Source of the DNA: [Streptosporangium] indianense
Lineage (GTDB): Bacteria; Actinomycetota; Actinomycetes; Streptomycetales; Streptomycetaceae
Assembly (NCBI RefSeq): GCF_021474405.1
Contig: NZ_JAKEIO010000004.1
Coordinates: 55,953-119,952 of the forward strand
Reading direction: 5' to 3'
DNA: 64,000 nt
Part shown: positions 36,254 through 44,690 of the stretch, one piece after another
How the letters are laid out: the number at the start of each line of letters is the position of its first letter
Numbering within the stretch: position 1 is the first letter of the stretch
Notes under the pieces: generated by a model
The model's input: the letters and a program-made list of their open reading frames with translations, nothing else
What the model was told of the DNA's origin: nothing
Database searches by the model: none
Position numbers and translations under genes: made by a program

Positions 36254-36859
36254 TCAGCAGCGCAGGCCGATGATGGCCCAGTTGCGCCGTGCGGCCTGGG
36301 GGACGACGTCGCCCCATTCGGTGACCAACTGTGAGAATGACGCGAAATCCTGGATCCAGCCCAAGGGTTCGGTGAGGTGGCGCTCGAAGGGCTCGCGCAG
36401 TGTGCCGAGGTCCGGCTCGACCTGCCTCCAGAAGTGGTGCAGCGCCGCTACCTCCTCCGGCAGCAGCCAGAGCATGACCTCCAGCCGAGAGTTCCACCTA
36501 CAGGCGTGCGGCGCGACGCTCGCGGAGAAGCCTGAGGTCTGGGACGCGTAGGTGTGGCCATCCCAGAACAGCGGCGCACTGAACTGATCGAGAGCGTCGC
36601 GCAGCGGCGCGTCGACGAAGGCGCGCAGTTCGTCCCAGCGTTCGCCGGCCCAGAAATGCGCTTTATAAGAGGTCATGGTGTCGAGGAACTCGTAGCGCGC
36701 CCACCACCGGGCCTTGACCGGTGCGGGCCACGTCCACCCCGGCGGCGGGACGTAGTCATACGCATCGTCCGGACCGAACGCGGCCTGCTCAACCAGTTCC
36801 TCCCTCGGCCCAGCCGCCACCGACTGCAGATAAGCCCAGTCGACTATCAGCACCTCCAT
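36254..36859 (-). CDS. Hypothetical protein, Trp-rich
   Basis: A 201-residue soluble protein, taking ATG 36859 (weak ribosome site; the frame extends to 36919). Notable features are many Trp and Phe residues (PPPGWTWPAPVKARWWARYEFLD; HFWAGERWDELRAFVDAPL; WGDVVPQAARRNWAIIGL) and no signal peptide. I do not recognise a family. Codon use is normal for the window. Confidence 0.6.
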   Translation of the reverse strand: MEVLIVDWAYLQSVAAGPREELVEQAAFGPDDAYDYVPPPGWTWPAPVKARWWARYEFLDTMTSYKAHFWAGERWDELRAFVDAPLRDALDQFSAPLFWDGHTYASQTSGFSASVAPHACRWNSRLEVMLWLLPEEVAALHHFWRQVEPDLGTLREPFERHLTEPLGWIQDFASFSQLVTEWGDVVPQAARRNWAIIGLRC

Positions 36860-37351
36860 GCACACGCCCACAAGGTCACGATACGAAATGGCTGGCCCCG
36901 TCCGTGGTGTGGGGGGCAAGGAGCGGGTGGTGCGAACCTGTCGGCGGTGGCGTCACCCACCATCCTGACACCCACCGACCCCACGGCCCCCACCGAGTCC
37001 ATCGACCCGAGCGACGGGTGATCTGCCCATGAGGGATCTGGCCGGCGGTGGCGCCGAGCTCATCGCCGGCGTCCGCCACAAGCTGCGCACCGCGGCCGAC
37101 GCGGCTGCCGACCCTCGCTTACACGACGGTGATCTGGCATGAACGAGCTCTGCGAACTACGGGGCCTGCGCGCCGGCGCACCCTTTCCCGACGCGGGCGG
37201 ATCGCCGCACCGAGGGACCGGCTCACTGCCGCACTTCGCCCGGAGACCCGCCCCGGGCGCGCCGTTCTTCCCAGGCGCCGGATGATCCTTCTCGACCACC
37301 TGGCCCGGGTAACGAGACTGGCGGGCACGGAGCCGATGCGGACATCAGGCT
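36860..37351. other. Gap with short unsupported frames
   Basis: About 490 bases. A 37-codon frame at 37029-37142 (GAELIAGVRHKLRTAADAAAD) overlaps by ATGA with a 48-codon frame at 37139. Both read like eroded coding sequence, but neither has a recognised family or ribosome site. Confidence 0.3.
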
Positions 37352-37760
37352 TTGGACCTCACCTCGCGGCTCCTCGCCGAGGCGCAGCGGAGGACCGGGG
37401 TGGTGCGCCACGGCCATTTCGTGCGGCGGCCCCAGGTCGTCTTCTGCACCGCGCACGGACTGGCCGTCCCGGCCGCCGACGGTCCGCTGCACGACACACC
37501 GCTCGCCGCGGCCACGGACCTGGCCCGGACGTTCTGCTGGCCGTGTTGCGTCCCGGGGGGGGGGGGCTGAAGCGGCGCACTGCTCGCAGGCCTCGGGCCC
37601 GGGTCGCCCGTCCGCGCCGCCGGGCGCGCATGAGGCGGGGCCCGGGGCCAGGATGGTGCTGCGTCTCCCGGGAGGTGTCGGCCCGCGCCTCCCGGCCGGC
37701 GGGTGGCCGGCCGACGGCCGCCCGGCCACCACGGCCCGACTGGCGTTTTGGAGGTACACC
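37352..37760 (+). pseudogene. Coding-like frame interrupted at a 12-G homopolymer
   Basis: From TTG 37352 a frame reads DLTSRLLAEAQRRTGVV, RRPQVVFCTAHGLAVPA and LAAATDLARTFCWPCCVPGGGG, and stops at TGA 37568 directly after a run of 12 G (37555-37566). One extra G, or loss of two, would carry the frame without stops into the frame of the downstream gene (ending 38420). One less G would join a third, Arg-rich frame. This is either a slippery, potentially phase-variable junction or a sequencing artefact in an already dead gene. Confidence 0.4.
37555..37566 (+). repeat. Homopolymer of 12 G
   Basis: Twelve consecutive G residues. It is the only homopolymer of this length that I noticed in the window. 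It sits at a point where two coding-like frames would be joined or separated by slippage. Confidence 0.9.
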
Positions 37761-38420
37761 GTGCACGACATGCCGCTCACCAGGAGCGTCGGTGAACTGC
37801 TGCACCGGCGGCACCGTGCCTCCCGGGGCGCCCACCCCGAGTCAGGGCCTGACGGCTACGGCCTGGACAGCTGGAGAGCGGGTCAGTTCACCGCCGGAAC
37901 GCTCGCACCGCAGGACGAGGCGAGGCTCGCCGACGAGGTCGCGGAACTCCTTCCGCACGGCTGGGACATCCCCACCAAGTCGTGGGAGGCCCTGACCACG
38001 ATCATCGACCATCTGGGCGGCCAGCGGGAGTTGATGGCCTGGCTGGACCGCCACCCGGGCCGTCCGCGGATGATCGCACGGCTGTACGTCCTCATGGGCC
38101 ACCTCGACCGCTACAGCGACGACGCCACGGTGGTCGGCGCCCTGCGGTCCGCTCGGGAACAGGACCCTTTCCCGGCGGGTCTGCGCGACTACCTGCTGCC
38201 GCAGACCACCGACGAGACCCTGGGCACGCTGGCCAGCCGCATGGAGAAACTCCTCGCGGAGCAGCGGGAAGCGGACGCGAGTGCCCTGGCCCTGGCGACC
38301 ACCGCATGGCTCAAGGGCGTCGCCGAAAACACGGACAGCCCGGGGCCCGCGGTGCTGGAAATGGGCAACGTGATGGGGCATCTGCATCGGGACATCGAAG
38401 AATCCGCCGCACACCGATGA
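37761..38420 (+). CDS. Hypothetical helical protein
   Basis: A 219-residue protein. GTG 37761 has GGAGG six bases upstream, the best start; the frame is open back to 37653 and, without stops, to the 12-G tract. The sequence is mostly helical and polar: VGELLHRRHRASRGAHPESGPDGYG; SWEALTTIIDHLGGQRELMAWLDRHPGRPRMIARLYVL; TLASRMEKLLAEQREADASALALATTAW. No membrane segment or catalytic motif is apparent. Unknown family. Confidence 0.65.
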   Translation: MHDMPLTRSVGELLHRRHRASRGAHPESGPDGYGLDSWRAGQFTAGTLAPQDEARLADEVAELLPHGWDIPTKSWEALTTIIDHLGGQRELMAWLDRHPGRPRMIARLYVLMGHLDRYSDDATVVGALRSAREQDPFPAGLRDYLLPQTTDETLGTLASRMEKLLAEQREADASALALATTAWLKGVAENTDSPGPAVLEMGNVMGHLHRDIEESAAHR

Positions 38421-38585
38421 GCCCCGGACGTCGCAAGCGCCGCACCACACGTGGGCGTTCGACGTGACTGTCTCCGGGCCCTCCGACTCGGAAGCTCGAA
38501 CGGGATGACTCAGTCGTCGTTCAAGGCCAAGAGACTGTTCGGGCGTGCATCATCCTCCTGCGCGCCCACCAGCATCGTGTGCGGA

Positions 38586-39182
38586 TCAGCGGGCGATCGA
38601 GACCGCGAAGGGCGCGAATCCGCTGGACCGAATCACGTGCGGTACGAACAGAATCGCTGCCTCGGTGGCTCGGGCGGTTTGGATCCCCCCGAGATCAGTG
38701 ATCCACTCCTCGCGCCAGCCGAGGTCGATGAGCAGTTGCCGGACGGTCTGCTTGGCCTGCGGGTCGTCGCCGGAGAGGAAGGCGTCGGGCGCCTGCGTGA
38801 GCGTGGCCGGCGCAGTCATCACCGAGTAGAGCATGGTGTTGAGTGTCTTGACGACGCGCGTGTCGGGGAGCGCTTCCTGGAGTTGTTCGGCGAGGCTTGA
38901 GCCGGGGTAGATCAGGTGCCCTGGCAGCCCGTCAGGTCCGTCGACAGTGGCGTTGGAGACGTCGACGAGGACCGTGTCGCGCAGTTCCTCGCGCAGTGCG
39001 ACGAGCCGGTCCAGCGAGCCGGCTCCCGGGGTGGCGTTGATGACGATCCGGGCGGTCCGGGCAGCCTCGGCGGCGGCGCCCGGCTCTCGGCCCGCCACGG
39101 TCACGTCGTGCCCTGCCCGGGCGAGGGCGGTGGCCAGACCGCCGCCGACGCGGCCGTTTCCGAGAACTGCGATCGTGGTCAT
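38586..39182 (-). CDS. NAD(P)-binding oxidoreductase (F420-dependent NADP reductase-like)
   Basis: A 198-residue single-domain Rossmann protein. The dinucleotide motif is GNGRVGGGLATALARAGHDVTVAGR (about 7-31). IVINATPGAGSLDRLVAL, VLVDVSNATV, VVKTLNTMLYSVMTAPATL and AFLSGDDPQAKQTVRQLLIDLGW follow the pattern of F420H2:NADP oxidoreductase-like and YwnB-like reductases. Most full members are 200-230 residues, so this is complete. It lies 41 bases downstream of the inositol-phosphatase-like gene in one operon, controlled presumably by the divergent LysR protein. Confidence 0.85.
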   Translation of the reverse strand: MTTIAVLGNGRVGGGLATALARAGHDVTVAGREPGAAAEAARTARIVINATPGAGSLDRLVALREELRDTVLVDVSNATVDGPDGLPGHLIYPGSSLAEQLQEALPDTRVVKTLNTMLYSVMTAPATLTQAPDAFLSGDDPQAKQTVRQLLIDLGWREEWITDLGGIQTARATEAAILFVPHVIRSSGFAPFAVSIAR

Positions 39183-39223
39183 GGTGATCCGATCCTTTCG
39201 TGAATGCGGGTTGTGGTGCGCGG

Positions 39224-40042
39224 TCAGCGTGAGAGCGTGGCGACGGCCTCGGCGTGGACGCCGGGCGCGGCGGCCAGGAGGCTCTCGCTCCGCGGGGTCC
39301 AGGGGCGGCCCTCGGCGTCGGAGATCTGCCCGCCGGCCTCCGTGACGAGCAGCGCTCCGGGCAGCAGGTCCGCACGGGCGCCGGCGAACTGCCAGAAGGC
39401 GTCGATCCGGCCGGCGGCCACGTTCAGCAGGTGCAAGGTCGCGGGCACGGCGGTGCGGACGACGAGCGCGTCGAAGAGCATCGCGGTGATCGAGGAGCCG
39501 ACGCGCCGCACGATCTTCTCGTCCTCGTCCGGCCGGGCCTGGCTGGTCGCCACGATGCTCAGTCCGAGGTCTGTGGTCCGGGAGACGTGCAGCGGCCGGC
39601 CATCGAGGTGGGCGCCCGCACCGGTGAGAGCGGTGTAGGTCTCGCCGCTCGACGGGAGGTGCACCACCGTGAGCACGGGCTGGTTCTCCCGCACGAGCGT
39701 GGCGGTCACCGCCCACTCCGGCAGGGCGTGCAGGTGGTTGACGTTGCCTTCGGCCGGATCCACGACCCACCACTCGCCGGGCGGCAGCGCCCCGCCGTCC
39801 AGCTCCTCCTCCACCCAGCCGGCGTCCGGGCGCAGGCGCGTGAGGCGGGGGCGCAGGATGTCGAGGGCCGCGTCGTCGTTGGCGGCGAGCGCGCGCATCA
39901 GCTCTTCGCGGGTCTCGTAGCGGACCACCTCGCCGAAGCGCTCGCGCAGCGCCGAACCGGCCGCGCGCACGGCGATCGCGGTCTCACCGAGCAGGTCGGC
40001 GTCGGAGGCGGCGACATCAGTGGTCTGAAGCATTTCGGACAT
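39224..40042 (-). CDS. Inositol-monophosphatase-family protein with altered metal motif
   Basis: A 272-residue protein. Family features: helix with ETREELMRALAANDDAAL, VEEELDG, the metal motif at 95-100 (WWVVDPAEGNVNH) and the C-terminal GARADLLPGALLVTEAGG. The canonical second motif D-P-L/I-D-G-T/S is here D-P-A-E-G-N: the second metal-binding Asp is Glu and the Thr is Asn. The C-terminal W-D is also A-D. Either a divergent substrate specificity or reduced activity. It is divergent from the LysR gene at 40179 and co-directional with the reductase. Confidence 0.82.
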   Translation of the reverse strand: MSEMLQTTDVAASDADLLGETAIAVRAAGSALRERFGEVVRYETREELMRALAANDDAALDILRPRLTRLRPDAGWVEEELDGGALPPGEWWVVDPAEGNVNHLHALPEWAVTATLVRENQPVLTVVHLPSSGETYTALTGAGAHLDGRPLHVSRTTDLGLSIVATSQARPDEDEKIVRRVGSSITAMLFDALVVRTAVPATLHLLNVAAGRIDAFWQFAGARADLLPGALLVTEAGGQISDAEGRPWTPRSESLLAAAPGVHAEAVATLSR

Positions 40043-40138
40043 GGTGGTACTCCCGTCTGAGGAGGGGGATGAGGTGGGTCAGGGCAGGCTGTGCGTTCGC
40101 TCCTGCGCTCCCGCCTCGAAGGTATGCAGGCCCTCAAT

Positions 40139-40173
40139 TAACTGCAAGTGCATGTAAAGCACGGCTAGAGTTA
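40139..40173. promoter_or_regulatory. Candidate LysR operator between IMPase-like operon and LysR gene
   Basis: The AT-rich gap between divergent genes holds two nested inverted repeats: TAACT (40139-40143) with AGTTA (40169-40173), and GTGC (40148-40151) with GCAC (40159-40162). LysR proteins usually bind such dyads (T-N11-A type) in the divergent gap. The site ends six bases before the regulator start. Confidence 0.5.
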
Positions 40174-40178
40174 CTCGC

Positions 40179-41087
40179 ATGCAATTGGATTTGAACCTGC
40201 TCGCCGCGCTCGACGCGCTGCTGGAGGAGGGGAGCGTGGCCGGGGCGGCCGCCCGCCTGCACGTCACCGCTCCCGCGATGAGCCGGAGCCTGGGCCGAAT
40301 CCGGCGCACGACCGGGGATCAGATCCTCGTACGCACAGGCCGCACGATGACCCCGACGCCGTATGCGATCGCCGTCCGGGAACAGGTGCACGAGCTGCTG
40401 CACCAAGTCCAGGGCGTACTGGCACCGAGCCGTGAACTCGATCTGGCGACGCTGGAGCGCACCTTCACACTCCGCTGGCATGACTCCTTGGTCGCCTTGA
40501 GCGGCCCCGCACTGCTCTCGGCCGTGCGCGGACAGGCACCGGGCGTGCGACTGCGCTTCGTCGCGGAATCGAGCATCGACACCCCCGAGTTGCGGCGCGG
40601 CGAGGTCGACCTCGAGGCGAACGCCAATCTCCCTGGCGCACCGGACATCCGTGCCGAGAACGTGGGGGAGACGCCCCTCGTCATCGTCGTGCGGCAGGGA
40701 CACCCCCTCACCCGCGTCAGGACCGTCACCGCAAAACGTTACGCCGCCGCTGAGCACGTCAACGTCTCGCGACGTGGAAACCTCAGCAATGCCCTCGACG
40801 ACGCTCTCACCCGGCTCGGCCTCACCCGCCGCGTAGTGGCGACCGCGCCCACGGAAGCGGCCGCACTGGAGTTCGCGCGCGGCTCCGATCTCCTGATCAG
40901 CGTCCCCGAAGCCACCACGCGGTCAGTGGTCGCCGACCTCGGCCTGGTCGTGCTCCCCCTCCCGCTCGAACTACCGCCGGCACCGATCTACCTGTCGTGG
41001 CATCAGCGCTACGACACCGACCAGGCCCACGCCTGGCTGCGCGGGTTGGCGCGAACCGCGCTGACCACGTGCGGAGCGTCGTCGTAA
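40179..41087 (+). CDS. LysR-family transcriptional regulator
   Basis: A 302-residue regulator. The N-terminal winged helix is standard (LNLLAALDALLEEGSVAGAAARLHVTAPAMSRSLGRIRRTTGDQILVR). The effector domain (about 90-295) is NodD/LinR-like (LRWHDSLVALSGPALLSAV; VRLRFVAESS; DVDLEAN-type DLEANANLPG). It is divergent from the IMPase/reductase pair and probably controls it and itself. Confidence 0.9.
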   Translation: MQLDLNLLAALDALLEEGSVAGAAARLHVTAPAMSRSLGRIRRTTGDQILVRTGRTMTPTPYAIAVREQVHELLHQVQGVLAPSRELDLATLERTFTLRWHDSLVALSGPALLSAVRGQAPGVRLRFVAESSIDTPELRRGEVDLEANANLPGAPDIRAENVGETPLVIVVRQGHPLTRVRTVTAKRYAAAEHVNVSRRGNLSNALDDALTRLGLTRRVVATAPTEAAALEFARGSDLLISVPEATTRSVVADLGLVVLPLPLELPPAPIYLSWHQRYDTDQAHAWLRGLARTALTTCGASS

Positions 41088-41211
41088 TCGACGCCACCTG
41101 GCCGCTTCACCCGCGTGCCCGCGCGGAGACGGCGATGCCCAGACTTGCCGTCTATGCCGGCCGGTCGTACGGGTCCGACCCACTGGAACGGCGGTCAGGC
41201 GCGGCGTGCGA

Positions 41212-42135
41212 TCAGGGGGAGGCGCCGCCCTTGGTGCCCACCGCCGTTCGCGCCGCCGCCACGAATGCTGCGATCGCCGGATGGGTGCCGCCGCCCGCAC
41301 GGAAGGCCACCTTCGAGCGGCGGAACAGGGGGAGCCGGGTCAGGACCACGTCTTCGGGGGCGTGCGTGGTGGCCATCTCCGGTACGAAGCCGGCGCCTTG
41401 CCCGATGGCGGCCAGTGCCAGGACCGTACGGAAGTCGTTGACCTGATGGCGGATGCGCGGCTGGAATCCGGCCGCCTGGCAGGCCCGTACGGCCATCGCG
41501 TGACCGGTCGTGCCGTCCCGGGCCGTGATCCAGGGGGACATGGCCCACGGTCCGAGCAGCTCCGCCAGCTTTTCCCCGCGGGCGACGCGACCGGTGCCCG
41601 ACACAGTGCCGGTGGCCAGGTACATCGACTCCTCGAGCAGGGGCACCTGGTCGACCGTAGTGTCCGGTGACGCCGGCACGAAGTCGTAGTCGTGGACGAG
41701 GGCCACGTCGAGTTCGCCGGCGCGCAGGCCGTCGGAGACCCGTGCCGAGTCGATCTCCTGCACCATCGGTTCCAGCGCGGGATGGCGCCGGGCCAGTTCC
41801 GCCAGTGTTGCGGGCACGATCGCGGGGCCGCCAGAGGGAAACGTCCCGATCCGCAGCGGCCCGCCGATGCCTTCGCGTGCCCCGGCCAGCTCGGAGACCG
41901 CCAGTTCGAGGCGCTCGAGGACGGCGTCGGCGTGGGTGACGAGGGTGCGGCCCGCGGGGGTGAGGACGACCCGTCTGCCGCTTCGTTCCAGCAGGGGGAC
42001 GCCCGCCTCGCGTTCAAGGACGCTCAGCTGCTGGGAGACGGCAGAGGCGGTGAAGGTAAGCGCCTGGGCGACGGCCGCGATGGTGCCGCGTCGGTCCAGT
42101 TCGCGCAGCAGATGGAGACGCCGGACATCGAGCAT
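41212..42135 (-). CDS. LysR-family transcriptional regulator
   Basis: A 307-residue regulator. DNA-binding domain: RRLHLLRELDRRGTIAAVAQALTFTASAVSQQLSVLEREAGVPLLER. Effector domain: GPLRIGTFPSGGPAIVPATLAELARRHP; LDVALVHDYDFVP. It is divergent from the DapA-family gene across a 71-base gap with two clean inverted repeats. The expected model is LysR-controlled aldolase expression. It is of a different branch from the LysR at 40179. Confidence 0.9.
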   Translation of the reverse strand: MLDVRRLHLLRELDRRGTIAAVAQALTFTASAVSQQLSVLEREAGVPLLERSGRRVVLTPAGRTLVTHADAVLERLELAVSELAGAREGIGGPLRIGTFPSGGPAIVPATLAELARRHPALEPMVQEIDSARVSDGLRAGELDVALVHDYDFVPASPDTTVDQVPLLEESMYLATGTVSGTGRVARGEKLAELLGPWAMSPWITARDGTTGHAMAVRACQAAGFQPRIRHQVNDFRTVLALAAIGQGAGFVPEMATTHAPEDVVLTRLPLFRRSKVAFRAGGGTHPAIAAFVAAARTAVGTKGGASP

Positions 42136-42188
42136 AAGGTGAGCTTACGCATGAGCGAAGAAATATGAACTGGATCTACTGGGTTCAT
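42135..42188. promoter_or_regulatory. Divergent promoter/operator with two inverted repeats (LysR-DapA gap)
   Basis: TAAG (42135-42138) pairs with CTTA (42144-42147) at the LysR start codon. ATGAAC (42165-42170) pairs perfectly with GTTCAT (42183-42188) around a 12-base spacer, 19 bases before the aldolase start. Both are plausible LysR-protein contact sites: one autorepression, one activation. Confidence 0.6.
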
Positions 42189-42206
42189 GTCGGTCAGGCT
42201 GGACGT

Positions 42207-43133
42207 ATGAAGCCCGAAGCGAATCTCACCGGCCTGTTCGTCCCCCTGGTGACTGCGTTCACCGACGACCTGCGCCTGGCCCCGGACGCGCTTGCCCGCC
42301 TTGCCGACGAGGCGCTGTCGGCCGGTGGCGCCAGGGGACTTGTTGCCCTGGGGACCACCGCGGAGGCGGCCACGCTGACGACCGAGGAGAAGCGGGCCGT
42401 GGTCCGCATCTGCTCGGCGGCCTGCCGGGCGCACGGAGCTCCGCTGATCGTCGGCGTCGGCACCAACGACACCGCCGCCGCCATCACGACACTGCGGGAG
42501 CTCGCTGAGAGCGGTGACGTCGCCGCAGCGCTGGTGCCCACACCGCCCTACACCCGGCCCGGCGAGGCGGGAACGATGGCGCACTTCACGGCACTCGCCG
42601 AGCACGGGGGTCTGCCGCTGGTCGTCTACGACATCCCGTACCGCACCGGTCAGTCCCTCAGCGTCAGGACGCTGAACGCGCTCGGAAGCCTGCCGGAGGT
42701 CGTGGGGGTCAAGTACGCAACCGGTGCGATCGACGCTGCCGCGATGGAACTGCTCGGCTCGTCGCCGCCGGGCTTCGCGGTGCTCGGCGGCGACGACGCC
42801 GTCATCTCGCCGCTGCTCGCGGCAGGCGCCCACGGCGGCATCCTGGCGTCGTCCAATGTCCGCACCGCTGATTACGCCGAGCTGATCTCGCTGTGGCAGC
42901 GCGACGCCGCCGGACCCGCCCGCAGGCTGGGAGCCGAGCTGGCACGGCTGTCCGCCGCGCTCTTCGCCGAGCCGAACCCCACCGTGATCAAGGGGGTGTT
43001 GCATGCCCAGGGCCGTATCCCCAGCCCGGCCGTCCGGCTGCCCCTGCTGGCCGCCTCCGCCGATTCGGTCCGGCAAGCGACAGACCTGGCCACCGCCAGA
43101 ACGCACCGCGCCCACCACGACGCCGCGGCCTGA
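42207..43133 (+). CDS. DapA/N-acetylneuraminate-lyase-family aldolase
   Basis: A 308-residue class I aldolase with a TIM-barrel pattern. The Schiff-base lysine is Lys169 (VVGVKYATG). The catalytic Tyr is Tyr141 with its partner motif (VYDIPYRTG). The substrate loop is GTTAEAATL in place of the canonical GTTGE, so the Gly is Ala; PPYTRP matches the PYYNRP position. ATG 42207 is chosen (AGGCTGGACG upstream) rather than the frame start at 42165, which would overlap the operator. The substrate is probably a 2-keto acid other than in lysine synthesis, since the gene pairs with its own regulator. Confidence 0.88.
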   Translation: MKPEANLTGLFVPLVTAFTDDLRLAPDALARLADEALSAGGARGLVALGTTAEAATLTTEEKRAVVRICSAACRAHGAPLIVGVGTNDTAAAITTLRELAESGDVAAALVPTPPYTRPGEAGTMAHFTALAEHGGLPLVVYDIPYRTGQSLSVRTLNALGSLPEVVGVKYATGAIDAAAMELLGSSPPGFAVLGGDDAVISPLLAAGAHGGILASSNVRTADYAELISLWQRDAAGPARRLGAELARLSAALFAEPNPTVIKGVLHAQGRIPSPAVRLPLLAASADSVRQATDLATARTHRAHHDAAA

Positions 43134-43767
43134 GCCGGGTCCGTAGTCCCAGCGCTGCGAGGACCTGACCAAGGGGGATAAGGCGACTGCAAGAGCAGCG
43201 TCGGCTCGGCGGCGTGGCCATGAGGGGGCGTCGGTGGGGGAGAGGTTGGCGCGTGCTCGGTGCAGCCGTGCAGGGCGACGCCATCGGCCGTCGGCGTCGC
43301 GGCAACGTCAGCGCATCGGCTCCGTCCAGGCCGGCGTGGTCATGCGGTCGCTCGCTGAAGCGTCAGCACTTCCCGCCCCACCGGTAGGAGCCGTTCGGCG
43401 CAGCCTACCTGCGTCGCGGGTTCGCCCAGGTGAATCGGTCTTCCTTCTCCGTTCGGCCTCCGGTCCGCGAGCAGCCCGTGTCTGTCTCCCCCGCTCGGTG
43501 CCGTCCGGAATTGCGTACGAACAAACGCGCGCGGATCACGCACGCCACGGGAACCGAGACGGCGTGGCGGCGTTGCAGCATCAGCAACATCTCGGTTTCG
43601 TCCTCCACGTGTAGCCGCACGGTGATGGTGCCGCGCCGCTCCAGGGGGTCGCCGATGACACTGAAGTCGGGCAGCGCCCCGTGACGGCAACCGGGAGGAG
43701 AATCCACCCCAACCTGTGGGCCGGCATCGGCTTGGTCGGCAGCCGGTCGCCGAACGCAGCAAGGAGT
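43134..43767. other. Gap downstream of the broken ABC ATPase; permease absent
   Basis: About 630 bases. The ABC operon would normally carry its permease near here, but no hydrophobic frame exists on either strand. The minus strand at 43707-43405 reads DFSVIGDPLERRGTITVRLHVEDETEMLLMLQRRH, which looks like eroded coding sequence of unknown origin. Confidence 0.4.
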
Positions 43768-44647
43768 TCAGGCCGCTGCGGCGGCCTTGACGGTGTGGGC
43801 CACCTCCGCGCGCAGCTCGGCGAACTCCCGGGGGCCGCGGAGTGCCTCCGCGTCGACGTCGCCGCGCGGCAGTGTGATCGGCAGGTGCAGCGCCACGGTC
43901 CCAGGGCTCCTGGTCAGCACCACGATGCGGGAGCCGAGGAACACGGCCTCGTCCGCCGAGTGCGTGACGAACACCGTGGTCCGGCCGGTGAGGTCCGGCG
44001 ACCCGGCGGACGTCCTCCTGAAGCCGCTCCCGGGTCAGGGCGTCCAGCGCCGCGAACGGTTCGTCGAGCAGGAGGAGCGGATTCTCGGCGGCGAGGGCAC
44101 GGGCGATCGCGACGCGTTGCTGCTGACCGCCGGAGATCTCCCAGGTGCGCCGGTTCTCGGTGCCTTCGAGGCCGACCCGGGCCAGCAACTCCGCACGCCG
44201 CCGCGGCCATTGGGAACGGTCGACACCTGCGTACCGCAGCGCCAGGTCGATGTTGCCCCGCACAGTCCGCCACGGGAACAACCGCGGCGTCTGGAACACC
44301 ACCCCTGCTGTCTCGCCTGGTTGCGGCCGGCGGCCGGAGACCAACACCGGGCCTTGCGTGGGCTGTTCGAAGCCGGCGATCAGCCGCAGCAGGGTGTTCT
44401 GGCCGCAGCCGGAGGCACCCACCAGCACCAGGAACTCCCCGTCCGGCCACAGGGGCTGGGTCAACGACAACACGAACCCGGGCGTCGGCACAGGTCGATG
44501 ACCAGGCTTACTGACTTCCACGCTCTGGAACACAGGCCACCGGCCCGATGCGGCCGGTACACCACCGGCGACCACCGAGGCCACCGGGTGCCCCGCCGGA
44601 CCGCGGCCGGAGCTCCCAGGAGGTGACGAACTCGCCCCGCGCGACAT
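43768..44647 (-). pseudogene. SsuB/TauB-type ABC transporter ATPase, inactivated
   Basis: The first part (to about 44000) has Q-loop (VFQTPRLFPWRTV), ABC signature (ISGGQQQRVAIARAL), Walker B (LLLLDEPFAALD) and D-loop. The sense then shifts frame; the switch region continues as VFVTHSADEAVFLGSRIVVLTRSPG and ends normally at 43768. The Walker A motif reads GASGCGQNTLLRL, where GxSGCGKST is required: the catalytic Lys is Gln and the Ser/Thr is Asn. Both lesions argue for a dead gene. It follows the substrate-binding protein gene by about 43 bases. Confidence 0.8.
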
Positions 44648-44690
44648 CAGGGCGTCACCTCCTGGGAAGGGGTCGGATCCGTTGCTGCTG

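Noticed and set aside
37139..37284. 48-codon frame overlapping a 37-codon frame by ATGA
   Set aside because: No ribosome site, no recognised family, and the composition degenerates to Pro/Ala/Gly; not enough to call genes.
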